Source: Protonemura montana (taxonomy: Eukaryota > Arthropoda > Insecta > Plecoptera > Nemouridae). Taken from it: a stretch of 64,000 nucleotides of DNA. The DNA lies in assembly GCA_947568835.1 (NCBI GenBank), contig OX387608.1, forward strand, positions 2,084,001 to 2,148,000, in the 5' to 3' direction. How positions within the stretch are numbered: position 1 is the first letter of the stretch; each line of letters begins with the position of its first letter. Under the pieces are notes generated by a model. The model was not told where the DNA came from and did no database searches. It worked only from the letters and a program-made list of their open reading frames with translations. This document shows positions 43,422 to 56,700 of the stretch, one piece after another. Both the position numbers and the translations under genes were made by a program.

Positions 43422-45500
43422 ATCCTATCATTGTACTATCCCTTACATTTGCAATAGCGGTAACATTTCCTAGATAAATTTAAATTCAGTAAGGCTAGGT
43501 AGGGCAGACTAGGAACCGTGACTAGCACGGCAGGTAGCAACCCAATTCCCATATATTTCACCTTGCTGACACGCTTTTCTGCTGCAGGTATAAAGCACCG
43601 GACGCCGCAAAGCCCTTTAACTTCACGACCATTGCGCTCGCATGTGGACACTCTAACGGAACTGCTCCTCCCAGAGCTAGACAATTATGCATGTACATTA
43701 ATTGATAGATTATATTGTACATACATTTAGTAAAGTAGTTACTTCTAACTAATAGTATTAGAAATGCAACCTGCTGTTTTCCATCTGCATGTCATGCATG
43801 TTCAAAAAAACAAAAAATAAATAAAAAAACATATCGTAGATTTAGTAAAGTAGTTAGTAAGTAGTAAGTAGTAGTAGTTGGTTAGTAAGTAGTTAATAGT
43901 TATGCAACCTGCTGTTTTCCATCTGCATGTCATGCATGTTCAAAAAAACAAAAAAAAAAAAATCATAGATTTAGTAAAGTAGTTACTAAGTAGTAAGTAG
44001 TAGTAGTTGGTTAGTAAGTAGTTAATAGTTATGCAACCTGCTGTTTTCCATCTGCATGTCATGCATGTTCAAAAAAACAAAAAAACAAAAAAAAAAATAT
44101 CATAGATTTAGTAAAGTAGTTACTAAGTAGTAAGTAGTAGTAGTAGTTGGTAAGTAAGTAGTTAATAGTTATGCAACCTACTGTTTTCTATCTGCATGTT
44201 TGCAATTTTTTTAAGGTCACAATCTTACTTTCGTGTCGGTCTTTTTACTGCATGTTTCTCTCTTCTTGATTCTATCTTGGAATGTCAAACCAACTATCCA
44301 CCAAGCATGATAGCATTGCACCAGCCGAAAAGCTGAACAATGCATCCTACCTATCCGACACAGTTGATCCTTGCATGAATCCTTGCATCTCTCTTCTCGA
44401 TTCCATCTTAGAATGTCAAACCAACTAATAACCAAGCATGATAGCATTGCATCAGTCTAAAAACTGAACAATGCATCCTACCTATCCGACACAGTTGATC
44501 CTTGCATGAATCCTTGCATGTCCGCACATCAGAGATTCCTGTTGCTTGCAACGGGCTGCACAATCTTTGATAGTGTAAGGCAGAGGCGATGTAGTGTGTG
44601 ACGATCGCCATGCTGCCGGGGCGGGATGGGGGCCCCGGCATAACAATTATTTTTAAAATTCTCTCACTTAACAGCTTGAATACATTTAGAAACTTTTTAT
44701 TTCTCCAAGAATGGTGCCTCTCTCTTGCCGTCTTTTTTATTTTGTTTTAGACCCCCCCTCCCCCTGCCAATCGTGGAGAAGGAACTTCTTCATGGCACCA
44801 TTGCGGAGATTACTTTCAATTACGAATGAACAGTGGCGATACTGCGACATGGCTGGTCTGCATTTACTGTTGCTTTCAAATGGTCAAAGTTTTCAACGCA
44901 AATCGTCGTAAACATGTGAATATTTCTTATATTTGTAAGAATGATCATAATATTGGCAAATAAAAATTACAATAATTAATAGGTACATTTTTTTTTGTTT
45001 AATCTTCAAAAAAAAAAACCTTCGTCACTGAAACCAAACCAAAAATATTTGTAATGATTCCTTTCTGTCCAAAAAGCACACCAAATGGTTGTGTCCTTAT
45101 AAGCAATGCTGCTGGTTAGCCATCATCGTTGAAGGTACTGGCGGAAATCAGGTATAGTATGGTACATCAAGTCGTAATGGCATAATACTTTGTTTTCTTG
45201 ACATTTTCTCAGTACTTTATTTTGTTGTCCCATAAAAGTTTCTTAAATGTATGCGTAGAGGCTACATTAAGTGTAAAGTCTCAGTTCGATCCCAGGGCTT
45301 AGGGACTAGATTTTGGCCTAGGCCCATATATTTTTGTCATGATCTATCCTATCGGCATATGCCCTATGGGCATAGGGTACTAGAAAAACAGTAGTGAGCT
45401 ATTTGTAATTGTTAATCCAAGTTCAAAGACAATACTAATACTAAAATAAAACCACTCGGGATAAGAACAACAGGTGCCGTTAGGCATCGGGTACTGCTAG
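43422..45500 (+). other. 3' non-coding region and terminus of E6
   Basis: It corresponds to the E5 module with small indels: about four 130-bp repeats (43723-44200), a private 131-bp duplication (44255-44540), the GC-rich hairpin (44614-44640), the inner hairpin with CTAG (45360-45383) and the outer terminus (45475-45500). Confidence 0.85.
44255..44540. repeat. 131-bp tandem duplication in the E6 3' region
   Basis: GAATGTCAAACCAACTA occurs at 44280 and again at 44411, and the surrounding sequence is repeated with a few differences. E1 and E5 have this segment once (near 6280). Confidence 0.85.
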
Positions 45501-45861
45501 TTACCTCTAATAAAATGGTATTGTTTATATACAAAGTTCGTTTTGAATGGATGTTATTGTTTGCCTACACTTCATACCATTCTTATGCACATTATTTGTT
45601 CAGTACAATATAGGAAATTGTTTCGTGTCTTTAGTACTGCTTGGGTTCACACTTAGTGCTCGAATATTTGAATAATAAGTGAACTATGGAAATTAAAACA
45701 ATTTAGAGGGAAAAAAGAGAAAGCATTTTGTCAATTACTTCTTAAACGCCGACTCTTCCGTGGTTAAGAAACAATAGCGATTATCACTGGTGCTGTTGTA
45801 GACATCAAACGGGAACATTCCAGCGACACAATATTTTGATCTGACAAATCGTGTCTTTTAA
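45501..45861. other. Spacer between E6 and the E7 remnant
   Basis: It begins TTACCTCTAATAAAATGG directly after the E6 CTAG and has no similarity that I can see to other elements. No gene is evident. Confidence 0.45.
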
Positions 45862-45863
45862 TC

Positions 45864-47543
45864 GAGCTGCGCGCGAACATGCGCGCGAACGCAGGCGAAG
45901 TATAGTTCGTCGAGTGGCTGCTGCGCGTGGGAAACGGCGAGCTTTTGAACGACCGCCACCTCCCGGACGACACTATTGCCCTGCCCGATCAGTGTGTCGT
46001 GGACTGCGTAATCGACGCCGTCTTCGGCAAGAGCATTAGTGCTGCCGATATGGCCGAGATGCAGGACCATGCCATTCTGTGTCCGAAGAACGTGGAATCT
46101 TTGAACATCAATGACACAGTTCTGGAGCGCCTCGAAGGCGACGCACACGAATACTGCAGCGCAGACTCAGTAGACGTAAGTGAAGGCGAAGATGGCGACG
46201 CTTTGGCTACCGACTATCCTGTCGAGTATCTCAATTCGTTGACGCCATCCGGGATGCCACCGCACAAGCTGCGCCTGAAAGTGCACGCAATCGTGATGCT
46301 CATGAGGAACGTGAACGTGAGAGCCGGCCTGTGCAATGGAACTCGGCTCAGCTTAGTTGCACTCCACGAGCACGTGATCGACTGCAGGATTATCGGAGGA
46401 CGCTGCGCAGGAGATCGAACTTTTCTCTGCCGAGTGAACCTCACGCCCTCAGACATTGGTATGCCATTCACCATGACAAGGCGCCAGTTCCCGATTCGTC
46501 TGGCATTCGCCATGACAATCAACAAAGCACAGGGACAGTCTTTGAGGCGAGTGGGTGTGCATCTCGAAAAACCAGTGTTTGGACACGGCCAGCTCTACGT
46601 GGCGCTGTCTCGAGCTCGGTCTCTGGACTCGGTCTTCCTGGCAGTCACCGGCAACGAGGCGCAGGGCATGTTGATTGCTTCGAGCAAGACCACTTTCACC
46701 AAGAACATCGTGTACAAGGAGGTGCTCGAGATCCATGCGCCGGAACAGCTGGCAGCGGATCCTCCCTCGCACAGTGTCCGTCGCAGTGACGATCACAAGG
46801 CTGACCAGGAGGCCATTGAGCAGTCGCTCAGTCAACTCGCGGTCTCGGATGCTGGTGAGCTAATCGAACCGATGGACACAAGCGACTGTGGCGCGCCGCA
46901 CACTTGCATTGTGCGTGCTTCGTTTCACCAGGGAGACGCTCGATCTGTCAATGCAGGGAGGCAATGCACGGCAGTGGCTGCTTGCGCAGTCGCCATGGCA
47001 CATAGCCGATGCCCTTCCACCTGGCACACTGACACTCTGGACAGCATCCTCGAAGCCGGCGATTCACTGTACACTCTCAGTGCACACAATCTGCCGTCCG
47101 GCGAGGAATTTCTCGCTGTGAATGATTTGCACGATAGCTTCTCCGTTATGGGATTGAAATTTTGCATTGCTTCTGATCCTGTCGTGGAAAATGCTAAGCA
47201 CGGTTTGATCCGGCCACAAAACATCCCTGTCCAACCTAGCCAAGACGCCTGGCCCGACCTCCTGACAGGACTGACCGAGTTTCTCGCCAGCTCGGCCTGT
47301 GGGATTTTAACATCTGCGGACGTGTCGGTAGCATTGGGCCGAGCAGACGACGGGACCTACTGGATGTTTGATTCCCATTCCAGAGACCAGCACGGATTCT
47401 CGAGTCCTGATGGCACAGCGTGTCTGACAATTCACCCGGACTTGAGAGCGCTTGGTGAACTGTTTTGCGCCAACGTTCTCTCTGCGCAGGCACTCAGCCC
47501 TAAGCCATTCACAATCGAGAAATTGCCGATTGCACGTTCTTAA
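45864..47543 (+). CDS. Helicase C-terminus fused to a herpesvirus-tegument-type (C76-like) cysteine protease domain, 5' truncated
   Basis: The frame starts inside the helicase at ELRANMRANAGEV, meets an in-frame TAG at 45903-45905, and is then open for 538 codons from about 45927 (no true start). Numbered from 45927, residues 1-250 hold the last helicase motifs, including INKAQGQS and YVALSRAR. After the acidic linker where the other copies stop (about 320), there are about 215 more residues: FHQGDAR (Gln335), NAGRQCTAVAACA (Cys347), LEAGDSLY, and YWMFDSHSRDQHG (Asp482, His484). This is the layout of the deubiquitinating domain of herpesvirus large tegument proteins (UL36/M48 type, Pfam Herpes_teg_N): an oxyanion Gln, a Cys about 13 residues on, and an Asp-x-His about 135 residues later. 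The likely activity is cleavage of ubiquitin or of the element's own polyprotein. The protease part looks intact; the gene as a whole is a truncated copy. Confidence 0.8.
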
Positions 47544-48144
47544 CTGACACTCGCTCATGAAGTCACTGAACAATTACACCCCGGATAATACTGCCGCACT
47601 GGAAACTTGGCTTGGCCAAATGATTTCTCTCGGACGAACGCAAAACCCAATAGTTAGCTACTGTGCTAGCAACGCGTATTCGAAAGATTTCCAGCAGTTA
47701 AAGAATTAATTACCTTCTGGTCATTAATGGTCTTCTTAATCCAAGTGATTTATTCACTGCGTGAAAACTTACCAAATATGAGAGCTACACATTTCTTGAG
47801 AAATATTTTCTCAGATAATATATCAAGGACACCGTCTCTGTTAATAAAACGGTCGAAAATAATGTGTCATCACTAAGGTTGACCAACAATGTCACCTAAC
47901 TAAAAAATGACTGTGCAAATGCTTTAAAAAACCATAAATATGATAAATATTACCTAAGCTGAAAGTTACTTGGAAATGTTAAATTTCCAATGATATTCCA
48001 AACTCGGAGATTGTATTGAAAGATATTCCACTGACATTGTTAATGCAGCCGATGATATATTCCGAACATAATCCGCTTGCATTACCGGAGAATAAATTGA
48101 ACATGTCTTATCAGAGAGATATACAATGGACAGACATTCAATTA
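47544..48144. other. 3' spacer after the E7 gene, no recognised feature
   Basis: It is AT-rich. AATAAA at 47843-47848 could be the polyadenylation signal of the E7 gene. I see nothing else. Confidence 0.4.
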
Positions 48145-49765
48145 CAGAGTACTGCTGAGCTGGTGACTATGCTTATTTAATTGACCTATGGGTGTACGCG
48201 ATTCCTAACAGAGTACTCTGTCCACTTGGATTATTCGAGTGAGTTCGCACGGGCGAGCGACAGACTACTGCTGTACTATTACTGGTCCTTTGGTTAAAAT
48301 TTGACCGCCAGAGTGCTTTGGTCCTTTGGTTAAACGTCAACAGCCAAAGTGCTTTGGTCCTTTGGTTAAACGTCGACAGCTGGAGTGCGTCAACAGCCAG
48401 AGTGCTTTGGTCCTTTGGTTAAACGTTGACAGCCAGAGTGCTTTGGTCGATCAACATACAAAGTAACAAAAAAAAACAAAAAAAAAACGACATCACATCA
48501 AAGAACGATCAACAACATCATACTGCGAAGCTGGTGACTATGCTTATTTAATTGACCTATGGATGTACGCGATTCCCACCAGAGTACTACTGTCCACTTG
48601 GATTATCCGAGTGAGTTCGCACGGGCGAGCGACAGACTACTGCTGTACTGGACACTTGGTTGCTTGGGTGCCTGCTCATGGACGTACGCGATTCCCAACA
48701 GAGTACTCCTGTCCACTTGGCTTAACCAAGTGAGTTCGTGCGTGCGAGCGACAGACTACTGCTGTACTATACTGGTCCTTCGGTTAAAGTTGACCACCAG
48801 AGTGCTTTGGTCCTTTGGTTAAACGTCGACAGCCAGAGTGCTTTGGTCCTTTGGTTAAACATTGACCACCAGAGTGCTTTGGTCCTTTGGTTAAACGTCG
48901 ACAGCCAGAGTGCTTTGGTCCTTTGGTTAAACATTGACCACCAGAGTGCTTTGGTCCTTTGGTTAAACGTCGACAGCCAGAGTGCTTTGGTCACTCAAAC
49001 AACACTAGGTTGTTTGAGTGCCTCTTCATCGACGAACACGATGCCCAACAGAATACTGTTGTACATATGGCTTATCAAAGAGATTACTAACGGACGAAAG
49101 ATCGCCAAACAGAGCTGGATATATCACAATTGATAATACAATTCTAATCGTGTTTTGGTAATTGAGCTTATATCATATTTTATCATATGGTTCTATTTGC
49201 ATAGAGGCGGCAATATTTTTGGATGGCTGTCATAGCTGTGAGCGGGGCGGTGCTCACAGTTTTGCACAATAAGATAAAATGTATCTTTTGACAGCCAGAG
49301 TGCTTTGTTCCTTTGGTTAAATGTTGACCGCCAGAGTGCTTTGGTCCTTTGGTTAAATATTGACAGCCAGAGTGCTTTGGTCCTTTGGTTAAAAGTTGAC
49401 AGCCAGAGTGCTTTGGTCCTTTGGTTAAACGTTGACAGCCAGGGTGCTTTGGTCCTTTGGTTAAAAGTTGACAGCCAGAGTGCTTTGGTCCGTTGGTTAA
49501 AAGTTGACAGCCAGAGTGCTTTGGTCCTTTGGTTAAAAGTTGACAGCCAGAGTGCTTTGGTCCTTTGGTTAAACGTTGACAGCCAGGGTGCTTTGGTCCT
49601 TTGGTTAAAAGTTGACAGCCAGAGTGCTTTGGTCCTTTGGTTAAAAGTTGACAGCCAGAGTGCTTTGGTCCTTTGGTTAAAAGTTGACAGCCAGAGCGCT
49701 TTGGTCCTTTGGTTAAATGTTGACAGCCGGAGTGCTTTGGTACTTTGGTTAAACGTTGACAGCCA
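48145..49765. repeat. 36-bp satellite and its higher-order units in E7
   Basis: The 36-bp unit is GACAGCCAGAGTGCTTTGG followed by TCCTTTGGTTAAACGTT. It forms three blocks: 48280-48455, 48770-48995 and 49286-49765 (about 13 copies). In the middle block two variants (GTCGACAGCCAG and ATTGACCACCAG) alternate as a 72-bp dimer. A longer segment containing GAGTACT, GACAGACTACTGCTGTACT and GAGTGAGTTCG is repeated before the first two blocks (48145-48285, 48520-48655 and 48656-48775). As 36 is a multiple of three, both strands show long repeated frames; I do not consider them genes. Confidence 0.9.
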
Positions 49766-51029
49766 TAATAAATTCAATAATTACATTTAAATAAAAGTTC
49801 AATAAAAATTCAATAAAAATTAAAAAAAATAAAAAAAATTATAAAAAAATTATAAAAAAATTATAAAAAATTGGGATTTGTTTGAGATTTTTTTTCTTTA
49901 TTCATTATTCTATTTTTATCACTTGATCAACGACTTTTTTTTAGTTCCAACGAGATACCACTTTTATGATGGCAACGGTTAGAAGATCCTGTTGAATTCA
50001 TCTGGACACTTTTCATTTCCCCAAGAATGGTGCCTCTCTGTTGCTGTCTTTTTTGTTTTTGTTTTAGCCCCTGTCAATTTCCTGAGAAGGAACTTCTGCA
50101 TAGCACTGATGCGGCGATTACTTTCAATTACAAATGAAAACGAAACCTTCGGTTTAATGGTGAGCATTAAGTTTTTCAACGAGTAATAGTGAAGCAGTAG
50201 TAGTAATAGTAACGAGTAATAGTAAAAGTATAGTGAATAGTTTGTAGTTCACCTACCAATCCTTGATTAACAAACTCCATTGCAGTCAACTAAAATGTTA
50301 TTGTGGCCTTTCAAGTAGAAATTTTCCTTAGAAGGGGCCCGCCTTTCATTGGGATTTAGGGTTGTAAGAAAATTTGACTGATCAAAAACCTTTTGGAGGC
50401 TGTTTTTTATGCAGACGATAATTTCTAAATCTTATAAAAGGTTTGGTTTTTCTAACCGTGCACTTTAAAAAATCACAACTTCTTCTTTCCTTCAGGCCCA
50501 GACTCCAGTGGCGCTGTTCGCTGCAACATAGCTCTGCATTGATTGTTGCTTTCGAAAGGTCAAAGTTTAAAACGCAAATCCTAAACTTTTGAATAATTAT
50601 CATATTTGTCAAAAAGATCATGATGTTCGCAATTACAAATTACATTTCTGTACATTTTGAAACATGTTTATGTTATCTCAAATAAAACGCACCGTCAATG
50701 TAAACAAAATAATGAATATAATTATTTGTAATGAGTGATTTCTGTCCAAAAAGCACATCAAATATTGTGTCCCTTAGCCATGCAACTCATCAACGTTTAA
50801 GGTACTGGCGTAGAGGCAAAAGGCTTCTTCAACGAGTCTTTAGGGAATAAAATATGATTTTCTTAGCATTTTCATAGTACTCTTGGTTGTGGGCCTATAA
50901 TTGGCTTTCAAAGAGCATCTGGCAAAACTCGGAAAAATTTGTAAACATAATTTAGCTCGAGAAAATTTTCAACCAAAATGCCCACTCCCTCAACATCAAC
51001 AGGTGCCGTTAGGCATCGGGTACTGCTAG
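49766..51029 (+). other. 3' non-coding region of E7
   Basis: A poly-A/T patch (49780-49870) precedes a diverged copy of the E1 3' module and the intact end AGGTGCCGTTAGGC...CTAG (51004-51029). The 130-bp repeats and the inner CTAG hairpin are not seen. Confidence 0.7.
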
Positions 51030-53739
51030 TTAACCTTATATAAAAGCTTTAAAATGCGATGTTCAACTTTTTAGTTTGTGGGTATATGGGTGGGTGGATG
51101 GCTGGCTGGCTGGGATGTAACCGGCCGCTCTACTGGTTATGGAAATTGCGAAATGCGACTGAAAACGTACGGAAATGGGCTAGAATTTTTCAGAATTAAC
51201 TTTTCCATTGGCAGGCGACATTTTCACAGCGATTTAAAATCGTTTTCATGGTGAAAAGTTGCTTAATATGACGGCAAGATATCTCAGAGCCAGGCGATGC
51301 AGCTCGATTTTATAATTCTTTTAATACTCAAGTTTTTCTAGCCTCGAGCTCCACGGTGATTTTTCATGCATTCGTATTAAAGTTGTTGATGAAATTGAGC
51401 GAAAACACATTCAATTGCGAACGTTTTAAGTGCAAAAAGAATTAATTTTGCTAATAAACTGACAGCTTTGATCAATTGTTTGCTATTTTGACACCACGGC
51501 AAGGTGTACGAAATCGTGAATGTATCTTTTCGGCAGTGCATTCAGGAAATTCAAACGTCAAATTTAAACGTCAAAGTCAACGTCAATGTCAAATTCAATT
51601 TCAAAATCTTTAAAACTGAACGGAAAACGTGTGAAATTGGCTTCTATTGTTCAAATACATTTTTACATCCCGCTACGTCTTTTTCACGATGATTTAAAAG
51701 TGTTTTAGTATAGTAAAGTATCAAAAATATTGTTGGTGTTCAGCTAGCAAGATACAAAAGAGTCACTTGATTGATCCCGACATTGTATGGTATTGTATAT
51801 GATTGTAATATACTGCATGGTATTGTATGGTATTTTATTGTTATGTATGGTATTCTTTGGTATTGGATGTTTTTGGATGGTATTTAATATTATTGTTTGA
51901 TATTGTATGGTATTGAATGAAAATGTATGGTATTCTTTAGTATTCGACAGTATTCTATGGTATTCTATGGTATTCTATGGTATTCTATGGTGTTCTATGG
52001 TGTTATATGGTGTTCTATGGTGTTCTATGGTGTTCTATGGTGTTCTATGGTGTTCTATGGTATTCTATGGTATTCTATGGTATTCTATAATATTCTATGA
52101 ATTTCTATGGTATTCTATGGTATTGTATGGTATTGTATGGTATTGTATGGTATTGTATGTTATTCTAAGGTATTCTTTGGTATTCTATGGTGTTCTATGG
52201 TGTTCTATGGTGTTCTATGGTGTTCTATGGTATTCTATGGTATTCCATGGTATTCTATGGTATTCTCTAATATTCTATGAAGTTCTATGATATTCTATGA
52301 TATTGTATGGTATTGTATGGTATTGTATGGTATTATATGGTATTATATGGTATTTAATGGTTTCTATGGAGTTATATGGTATTCTATGATATTGTATGGT
52401 ATTCTATGGTCTTCTATGGTCTTCTATGTTATTCTATGGTGTTCCATGGTGTTCTATGGTGTGCTATGGTATTCTATGGTATTCTATTGTGTTCTATGGT
52501 ATTCTATGGTATTCTATGGTTTTCTATTGTATTTTATAATATTATATGGTATTCTTTGGTATTCTTTGGTATTCTTTGGTATTTTTTGGTATTCTATAGT
52601 ATTCTTTAGTATTCTATGGTATTCTAAGGTATTCTATGGAGTATTATGGTATTATTTCATATTGTATGGTATTGTATGGTATTCTATGGAATTCTATGAT
52701 ATTGTATGGCATTGTATGGTGTTCTATGGTATTCTATGGTATTCTATGATATTCTACGGTATTCGATGGTATTCTATGGTATTCTATGGTAATCCATGGT
52801 ATTCTATGGTATTCTTTGGTATTCTAAGGTATTCTTTGGTATTCTATGGTATTCTTTAGTATTTTATGGTATTCTATGGTATTCTATGGTATTCTATAGT
52901 ATTCTTTGGTATTCGAAGGTATTCTTTGGTATTCTATGGTATTCTTTGATATTGTATGGTATTATATGGTATTCTATGGAATTCTTTGATATTGTATGGC
53001 ATTGTATGGTATTCTATGGTATTTTATGTTATTCTTTGATATTGTATGGTATTCTATGGTATTCTATGGAGTTCTATGATATTGTATGGTATTGTATGGT
53101 ATTGTATGGTATTGTATGGTATTGTATGGTATTGTATTGTATTCTATGGTATTCTATGGTATTGTATGGTATTGTTTGGTTTTGTTTGGAAGTGTATGGT
53201 ATTAAATGTTTTTGGATGGTATTCTATGAAATTTTATGGGTTTCTCTGATATAATATTGTTCTCTATAGTATTTGGAGGTATTCGATAGTATTATTTGGT
53301 ATCCTATGATGTTGTATGGAATGGTATGGTATTCCATATGTTCCTATGGGTTTCTTTATTATTTTATGGTATTTTTTAGTATCCTCTGGTATTTTATGAG
53401 TTTCAATGGATTTCTATGGTATAAGAAGATACTTAATGGTGTTGTTAGGAATTGAATGGTATTCGATGATACAGTTTGGTATTTTTAGGTATTTTATGGT
53501 ATTGTATGGTATTGTATGGTATTCTATTGTATTGTATGGTATTCTAGGTCCCCTTTGGTATTGTATGATATTGTTTGGTATTTTATGGGTTTGTTTGGTA
53601 TTTTATGGCATTTCATTGTTTTGTATTGTATTGAATGGAATTTCATGGTTTTCTATCAAAGAAAACTCGAGACACGTTTAAACCAAAATGCCCACTCCCT
53701 CAAAATCGTAAGGTGCCGTTAGGCATCGGGTACTGCTAG
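51030..53739 (+). mobile_element. Non-autonomous Helentron-like element E8 (short-body subfamily)
   Basis: It abuts E7 at CTAG/TTAACC. Its body to about 51775 matches E2 and E10. A decamer satellite (about 51780-53655), then CTCGAGACACGTTTAAACC, the hairpin and CTAG (53736-53739) follow. This is the most compact complete short-body copy. Confidence 0.87.
51780..53655. repeat. TGGTATTCTA decamer minisatellite (array in E8)
   Basis: The unit is as in E2, with a run of TGGTGTTCTA near 51990-52055. It decays on the right through TTTGGAAGTGTATGG and TGGAGGTATTCGA, the same right-hand border as in E3, E4, E9 and, in part, E2. Confidence 0.93.
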
Positions 53740-56700
53740 TTAACCTTATATAAAAGCTTTAAAATGTGATGTTCAACTTTTTAGTTTGTGGGTGGGTGGC
53801 TGGGTGGATGGGTGGCTGGGATGTAACCGGCCGCTCTACTGTTTATAGAAATTGTGAAATGAGACTCAAAACGTACGAAAATGGGCTAGAATTTTTCAGA
53901 ATTAACTTTTCCATTGGCAGGCGACATTTTCACAGCGATTTAAAATCGTGTTCATGGTGAAAAGTTGCTAAATATGACGGCAAGATATCTCAGAGCCAGG
54001 TGATGCAGCTCGATTTTTATAACTCTTTTAATACTCAAGTTTTTCTAGCCTGGAGCTCCACGGTGATTTTTCATGCATTCACATTAAATTTGTTGATGTA
54101 ATTGAGCGAAAACACATTTAATTGCGATCGTTTTACGTGAAAAAGAATTAATTTTGCTAATAAACTGACAGCTTTGATCAATTGTTTGCTTTTTTGACAC
54201 CACGGCAAGGTGTACGAAATCGTGAATGTATCTTTTCGGCAGTGAACCTAGGCTATTCAAACGTCAAAGTCAACGTCAAAGTCAACGTCAATGTCAAATT
54301 ATTTTCGAAATCTCCAGAACTGAAGGAAAAACGTGTGAAATTGGCTTATATTGGTTCATAATTCAGGTTTACATCCCGCTACGTCTTTTTCACGGTTATT
54401 TAAAGTGTATTATTATAGTAAATTATCAAAAATATTGTTGGTGTCTTGGCTAGCAAGATGAAAAATAGCCACTTGACAAGCCCGTGGCATTCTTGTGGAG
54501 GTTATTTACACGTCAAAAAGGTTTCGAAAGTTAAACAATCTATTAACACAACTATTGGAATCTTTTGTAAATATATATAAATATATTTATTGTAAAAAGT
54601 ATACGAAAGACGAGAAATTTCTTAAAATACGACGATTTTTCTCCATCCCCAGCCTAGACAAGATCACACAGTTGATTCCAAGCCATTAATGATATTTGTG
54701 ACAATTATGCAAAATCAATAACAATCCTAACTTTCTTTGCAGGTCTTTAAGACATTAAATAGTGTTTTTAATCAAACAAAACACACTTGATTAGTTTTTT
54801 ATTGATAATTTTGCCAAAACTAGATTTAGAGTGACATTGACAGATCAAAGATAAACATTTGACAGATATCTTTCATCGAATCAGGACGCCGTGGATATTA
54901 ATCTTATTTTCGAGGATGCCGTGATCATTCAACAGGTATTTAAATTCAAAACGTCATTAATGACAGAGTGCAGTTTTATCAAATCTAATCCAAATACACA
55001 ATATAAATTTAATATGGTTTTCTATGGAATTGTATAATATTGTATAGTAATTTATGGTGTTATATGGTAGTCTATGTTATTCTATGGTATTCTATGGTTT
55101 TCTATGATATTGTTTGGTATTCTATTGTATTATATGGTATTCTATGGTATTCTATGGTATTGTATGGAGTTCTATGGAGTTCTATGGTATTCTATGATAT
55201 TGTTTGGTATCCTATGATATTGTATGGTATTGTTTGGTATTCTATGGTATTCTATGGTATACTATGGTATACTATGGTATTCTATGGTATTCTATGGAGT
55301 TCTATGGTATTATATGATATTGTTTGGTATTCTATGATATTGTATGGTATTCTATGGTATTCTATGGTAATCTATGGTATACTATGGTAATCTATGGTAT
55401 ACTATGGTATACTATGGTATTCTATGGTATTCTATGGAGTTCTATGGTTATCTATGATATTGTTTGGTATTATATTATATTGTATGGTATTCTATGGTAT
55501 TCTTTGGTATTCTATGGTATTTTATGGTATTCTATGGTATACGATAGTATAATATGGTATTCTTTGGTGTTCTATGGTATTCTATGATATTGTTTGGTAT
55601 TGTTTGGTATTCTATGATATTGTATGGTATTCTAAGGTTTTCTATTGAATTCTATTGTATTCTATGGTATATTATGGTATTCTTTGGTGTTCTATGGTAT
55701 TCTATGATATTGTTTGGTATTCTATGGTATTATGTGGTATTCTATGGTATTGTTTGGTATTGTATGATATTGTATGGTATTGTATGGTATTGTATGGTAT
55801 TTAATGGTATACAATGGTATTTTATGGTATTGTATGGTATTGTATGGTATTGTATGGAGTTCTATGGTATTCTATGGTATTGTTTGGTTTTCTATGTTTT
55901 TTTATGGTATTGTATGGTATTGTATGGTATTCTATGGTATTCTTTGGAGTTTAATGGTATTCCATGGCATTCTATGGTATTCTATAGTATACTTTGGTTA
56001 ACTATAGTATTCTATGGTATTCTATGGTATTTTATGGTATTCTATGGTATTCTATGGTATTCTATGGTATTCAATGGTATTCTATGGTTTTATATAATAA
56101 TCTACGGAGTTCTATGGTATTATATGGAGTTAATGGTATTCTATGGTGTTCTATGGTGTTCTATGGTGTTTTATGGTATTCTATTGTGTTCTATGGTGTT
56201 CTATGGTATACTATGGTATTCTATGGTGTTCCATGGTGTTCTATGGTGTGCTATGGTATTCTATGGTATTATATTGTGTTCTATGGTATTTTTTGGTGTT
56301 CTATGGTATTCTATGGAATTCCATGATATTGTATGGCATTGTATGGTGTTCTATGGTATTCTATGGTATTCTATGATATTGTATGGTATTCAATGGTATT
56401 CTATGGTATTCTTTGGTATTCAATGGAGTTCTTTGGTATTCTATGATATTCAATGGTATTTTATGGTGTTCTATGGTAATCAATGGAGTTCTATGGTATT
56501 CAATGCAGTTCTATAATATTATATGGAGTTAATGGTATTCTATGGTGTTCTGTGGTGTTATATGGTGTTTTATGGTATTCTATTGTGTTCTATGGTGTTC
56601 TATGGTATTTAATGGTATTCTATGGTGTTCTATGGTAAGCTATGTTTTTTTATGGTACTCTATTGTGTTCTATGGTGTTCTTTGGTGTTCTATGGTATTC

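Larger units (their letters stand above)
34083..45500 (+). mobile_element. Autonomous Helentron-like element E6 (about 11.4 kb)
   Basis: The start TTAACCTTATATAAAAGC abuts E5; the end is CTAG at 45497-45500 with the hairpin from 45475. No satellite array is present, unlike its neighbours. It contains a minus-strand two-exon gene and a Rep-helicase gene transcribed away from each other. Beyond the end the sequence is TTACCTC, not another element start, so E6 probably entered between E5 and an older T-T site. Its 5' body is the same variant as E11 (63459 onward). Confidence 0.8.
45862..51029 (+). mobile_element. Old 5'-truncated autonomous Helentron-like element E7
   Basis: Similarity to the Rep-helicase begins abruptly at 45862 inside the helicase domain and continues with a C-terminal extension not found in E1, E5 or E6. 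A 36-bp satellite, a diverged 3' module (CCAAGAATGGTGCCTCTCTG near 50019, matching E1 near 6577) and the usual end with CTAG at 51026-51029 follow. Silent divergence from the other copies is high, so it represents an older or different lineage. Confidence 0.75.

Noticed and set aside
48738-49790. Plus-strand frames of LVLWLNVDSQSA repeats and minus-strand frames of FNQRTKALWLST repeats
   Set aside because: The 36-bp unit keeps the frame open on both strands; there is no start context or non-repetitive part.
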